A DNA stretch of 8,649 nt from contig URRT01000081.1 in the NCBI GenBank assembly GCA_900550355.1, positions 1-8,649 on the forward strand, given 5' to 3'. The stretch is from an uncultured Collinsella sp. (GTDB taxonomy: Bacteria > Actinomycetota > Coriobacteriia > Coriobacteriales > Coriobacteriaceae). Position numbers and translations under genes: made by a program. Positions 6,952 to 8,649 of this stretch are shown in pieces. The notes beneath the pieces were generated by a model. It was not told where the DNA came from, did not search any database, and was given only the letters and a program-made list of their open reading frames with translations. Every line of letters begins with the position of its first letter. Position 1 is the first letter of the stretch.

Positions 6952-7108
6952 GGGCTTGTCGTCCCTGAACTTGCAGAAAGGCGCGAATAGGATCGTGATG
7001 ACCTACAAGACTCCGGGCGCCCTTGCGGGGCTTGCAGTGAGTCTGGCGACCGCCATTGCCCTTGTTGCGGCGGGGCTATTCGCCAAAAACAACAAAAGCC
7101 GCCGTTAA
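6914..7108 (+). pseudogene. Displaced C-terminal end of yfhO (frame +2)
   Basis: In the +2 frame the bases from 6917 encode 63 residues, beginning APAAELPPAADKGLSSLNL, then KGANRIVMTYKTPG, then a hydrophobic helix (about ALAGLAVSLATAIALVAAGLF) and a basic tail KNNKSRR, with TAA at 7106-7108. This is the normal YfhO ending: an LxKGxNxIxxxY strand followed by a final membrane helix. It has no start codon or ribosome site of its own. The +2 frame is closed just upstream by TAA at 6911-6913, so the junction with the main frame must lie between 6914 and 6951. Joined, the two parts give an 802-residue protein. Confidence 0.85.
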
Positions 7109-7122
7109 GAACGGCGGCTTTT
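7094..7122. terminator. Bidirectional terminator between yfhO and rmlCD
   Basis: A perfect 13-base-pair stem, AAAAGCCGCCGTT (7094-7106) with AACGGCGGCTTTT (7110-7122), closes on a 3-base loop. Four T end it on the plus strand, and on the minus strand it is followed by TTTTGTTGTTTTT. It sits between convergent genes and can stop transcripts from both sides. Its left arm and loop contain the TAA (7106-7108) that ends yfhO in the unshifted frame. Confidence 0.92.
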
Positions 7123-7147
7123 GCTCTCATCAATTCAATAACAGAGG

Positions 7148-8602
7148 CTAGAGCGTCTTGAGGTACTCCCCTAGCTCCTCCTCCCAGTCGGGCATGTGGA
7201 AGCCTGCGGCCTCGAGTCTGGACACGTCGAGCGCGGAGTGGACCGGGCGCGGGGCGACGGGACCCGAGGCGTTCGCGTAGTAGTCGGCGGTGCTTACCGG
7301 GACCACTTTCTCCCCGTTGCCGTTGGCGGCCTCGAAGACGGAGCGGGCGATGTCCGCCCAGGACTTCACAGCGCCGGAGCCGGTGCAGTCGTAGGTTCCG
7401 TAGGGGGCGTGGGTGCCCAGCACGTGGAAGATGGCCTCGGCCATGTCGCGCGTGAAGGTCAGGCGGCCCAGCTGGTCGTCCACGACGGTGACCCGCTCGA
7501 GCTTGTCCTCGGGTTCGGCTACGCGGTCGGAGAGCGCCTTCATGGTCTTGACGAAGTTGCGGCCCTCGCCGATGACCCAGCTGGAGCGCATGACGTAGTG
7601 GCGCGGGCAGCCGGCCACGGCGATGTCGCCGGCTGCCTTGGTCTGGCCGTATACGGACAGCGGGCTGAGGGGCTCCTCCTCGTCATGCACCTCGGCGGTG
7701 CCGTCGAAGACGTAGTCGCTGGACACGTGGACGAGCGTGATCCCGTACTCTGCGCAGGTGCGGGCGAGAAGGGCGGGGCCGGTGGCGTTGGCCTTCCAGG
7801 CGATGGCGCGGCCCTCGGGGGTCTCCGCCCTGTCCACGGCCGTGTAGGCGCCGCAGTTGATCACGGTGCCGTAGAGCGACCAGTCGTACTTGGAGTAGGC
7901 GTCCGGGTCGGACATGTCGAAGGTGCCGATGTCGCAGAAGTCGAAGTCCTTGGCGACCCCGCGCTCCTCGGCGAGTCTGCGGACCGCATGGCCCAGCTGG
8001 CCGTTGCAGCCGGTGACGAGGGTGCGTTTCGGCGCCATGGGGACGACGTCCTTGAGCATCGGGTGGTTGAGGTCGGCCTCGGAGACGGTGGCCTCCGCAA
8101 GCGGGATGGGCCACTCGATGGCGAGCTCGGGGTCGGCGAGGTTCACGAAGGTGTAAGTCTTCTTCAACTCGAGGGACCAGTGGGCGTCCACCAGGTAGGT
8201 GTAGGCGGTGCCGTCCTCGAGCGCCTGGAAGGAGTTGCCCACGCCGCGCGGGACGTAGATGGCCTTGCTTGGGTCCAGGGTGCAGGTGAAGACTTTCCCG
8301 TAGGTGGCGCTGCCCTCGCGCAGGTCCACCCAGGCGCCGAATACGCTGCCGCGGGCGACGGAGATGAACTTGTCCCAGGGCTCGGCGTGGATGCCGCGGG
8401 TGACGCCACGGCTGTCGTTGTAGGAGATGTTGTTCTGGACGACCTTAAGGTCGGGGATGCCCAGGGCGGTCATCTTGGCGCGCTGCCAGTTCTCCTTGAA
8501 CCAGCCGCGCGAGTCGCCGTGGACGGCGAGGTCGACGACCTTCAGGCCCTCGATACCGGTCTCGATGACGGAGAGGTCCTTCTCGAATGCGATGTCTGCC
8601 AT
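7148..8602 (-). CDS. rmlCD: Bifunctional dTDP-4-dehydrorhamnose 3,5-epimerase / 4-reductase (RmlC-RmlD fusion)
   Basis: One protein of 484 residues covers the last two steps to dTDP-L-rhamnose. Residues 1 to about 188 are an RmlC cupin: GVTRGIHAEPWDKFI at 66-80 with catalytic-base His72 and Lys78, AWVDLREGSATYG at 90-102, tyrosines 134 and 136 near the expected general-acid position, and ADPELAIEWP at 156-165 with the dyad partner Asp157. The usual His in the IPxGFAHGF loop is Asn123 here (YVPRGVGNSF). Residues 192-484 are RmlD, a short-chain dehydrogenase-like NAD(P)H reductase: GCNGQLG at 198-204, INCGAYTAVDRAE at 248-260, HVSSDYVFDG at 292-301, and catalytic YGQTK at 318-322. ATG at 8602 has AGGAG (8613-8617) 10 bases upstream. 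Similar fusions occur in actinobacteria such as bifidobacteria. It is convergent with yfhO and richer in G+C. Confidence 0.94.
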   Translation of the reverse strand: MADIAFEKDLSVIETGIEGLKVVDLAVHGDSRGWFKENWQRAKMTALGIPDLKVVQNNISYNDSRGVTRGIHAEPWDKFISVARGSVFGAWVDLREGSATYGKVFTCTLDPSKAIYVPRGVGNSFQALEDGTAYTYLVDAHWSLELKKTYTFVNLADPELAIEWPIPLAEATVSEADLNHPMLKDVVPMAPKRTLVTGCNGQLGHAVRRLAEERGVAKDFDFCDIGTFDMSDPDAYSKYDWSLYGTVINCGAYTAVDRAETPEGRAIAWKANATGPALLARTCAEYGITLVHVSSDYVFDGTAEVHDEEEPLSPLSVYGQTKAAGDIAVAGCPRHYVMRSSWVIGEGRNFVKTMKALSDRVAEPEDKLERVTVVDDQLGRLTFTRDMAEAIFHVLGTHAPYGTYDCTGSGAVKSWADIARSVFEAANGNGEKVVPVSTADYYANASGPVAPRPVHSALDVSRLEAAGFHMPDWEEELGEYLKTL

Positions 8603-8649
8603 GTGGGAAAAGCTCCTATCGACGATGTTCAGGTTGCGGGCGCCCCGGG

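Noticed and set aside
8603..8649. Promoter for rmlCD at the window edge.
   Set aside because: Only 47 bases are available. Apart from the ribosome site at 8613-8617 I see no -10 or -35, so nothing can be supported.
1..8649. CRISPR array, insertion sequence, prophage gene or restriction/defence system.
   Set aside because: I found no spaced direct repeats, transposase, integrase or nuclease motifs; the window is accounted for by metabolic and envelope genes.

Overview
The window looks like a chromosomal segment of a high-GC Gram-positive anaerobe. Coriobacteriia (a Collinsella-like genome) is my best guess, from protein style and gene combination: a fused RmlC-RmlD, a YfhO protein with a GtrB-type transferase, and a shikimate kinase next to aroQ. 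That assignment is an inference; no marker gene here settles it.

Layout. Bases 2-748 (+) hold the end of a shikimate kinase gene, a palindromic element, and aroQ: two shikimate-pathway steps side by side. Bases 811-929 (-) hold a tRNA-Arg(UCU) with its terminator. Bases 984-2608 (-) hold a two-gene ABC exporter of the TagGH/Wzm-Wzt type. A 160-base divergent promoter region follows. Bases 2769-7108 (+) hold two membrane-anchored family 2 glycosyltransferases and a YfhO-type membrane protein, packed as an operon. A strong bidirectional terminator lies at 7094-7122. Bases 7148-8602 (-) hold a bifunctional dTDP-rhamnose enzyme (RmlC-RmlD fusion), convergent with yfhO.

How they fit together. From 984 to 8602 this is a cell-envelope polysaccharide locus. 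RmlCD would complete dTDP-L-rhamnose. TagGH would export a lipid-linked polymer. The GT2-GT2-YfhO trio resembles the known CsbB-YfhO type of system, in which a cytoplasmic transferase loads a sugar onto undecaprenyl phosphate and an outward-facing GT-C-like protein moves it to a surface polymer.

The most notable observation is that yfhO is frameshifted near its 3' end. The reading frame ends at 6951 in a run of arginines, but the expected C-terminal tail and last membrane helix continue in the +2 frame to a TAA at 7108, which lies inside the terminator hairpin. Other points of interest are a REP-like palindrome between the two shikimate genes, a histidine-to-asparagine change in the RmlC domain, and a clear G+C contrast between the yfhO and rmlCD regions.
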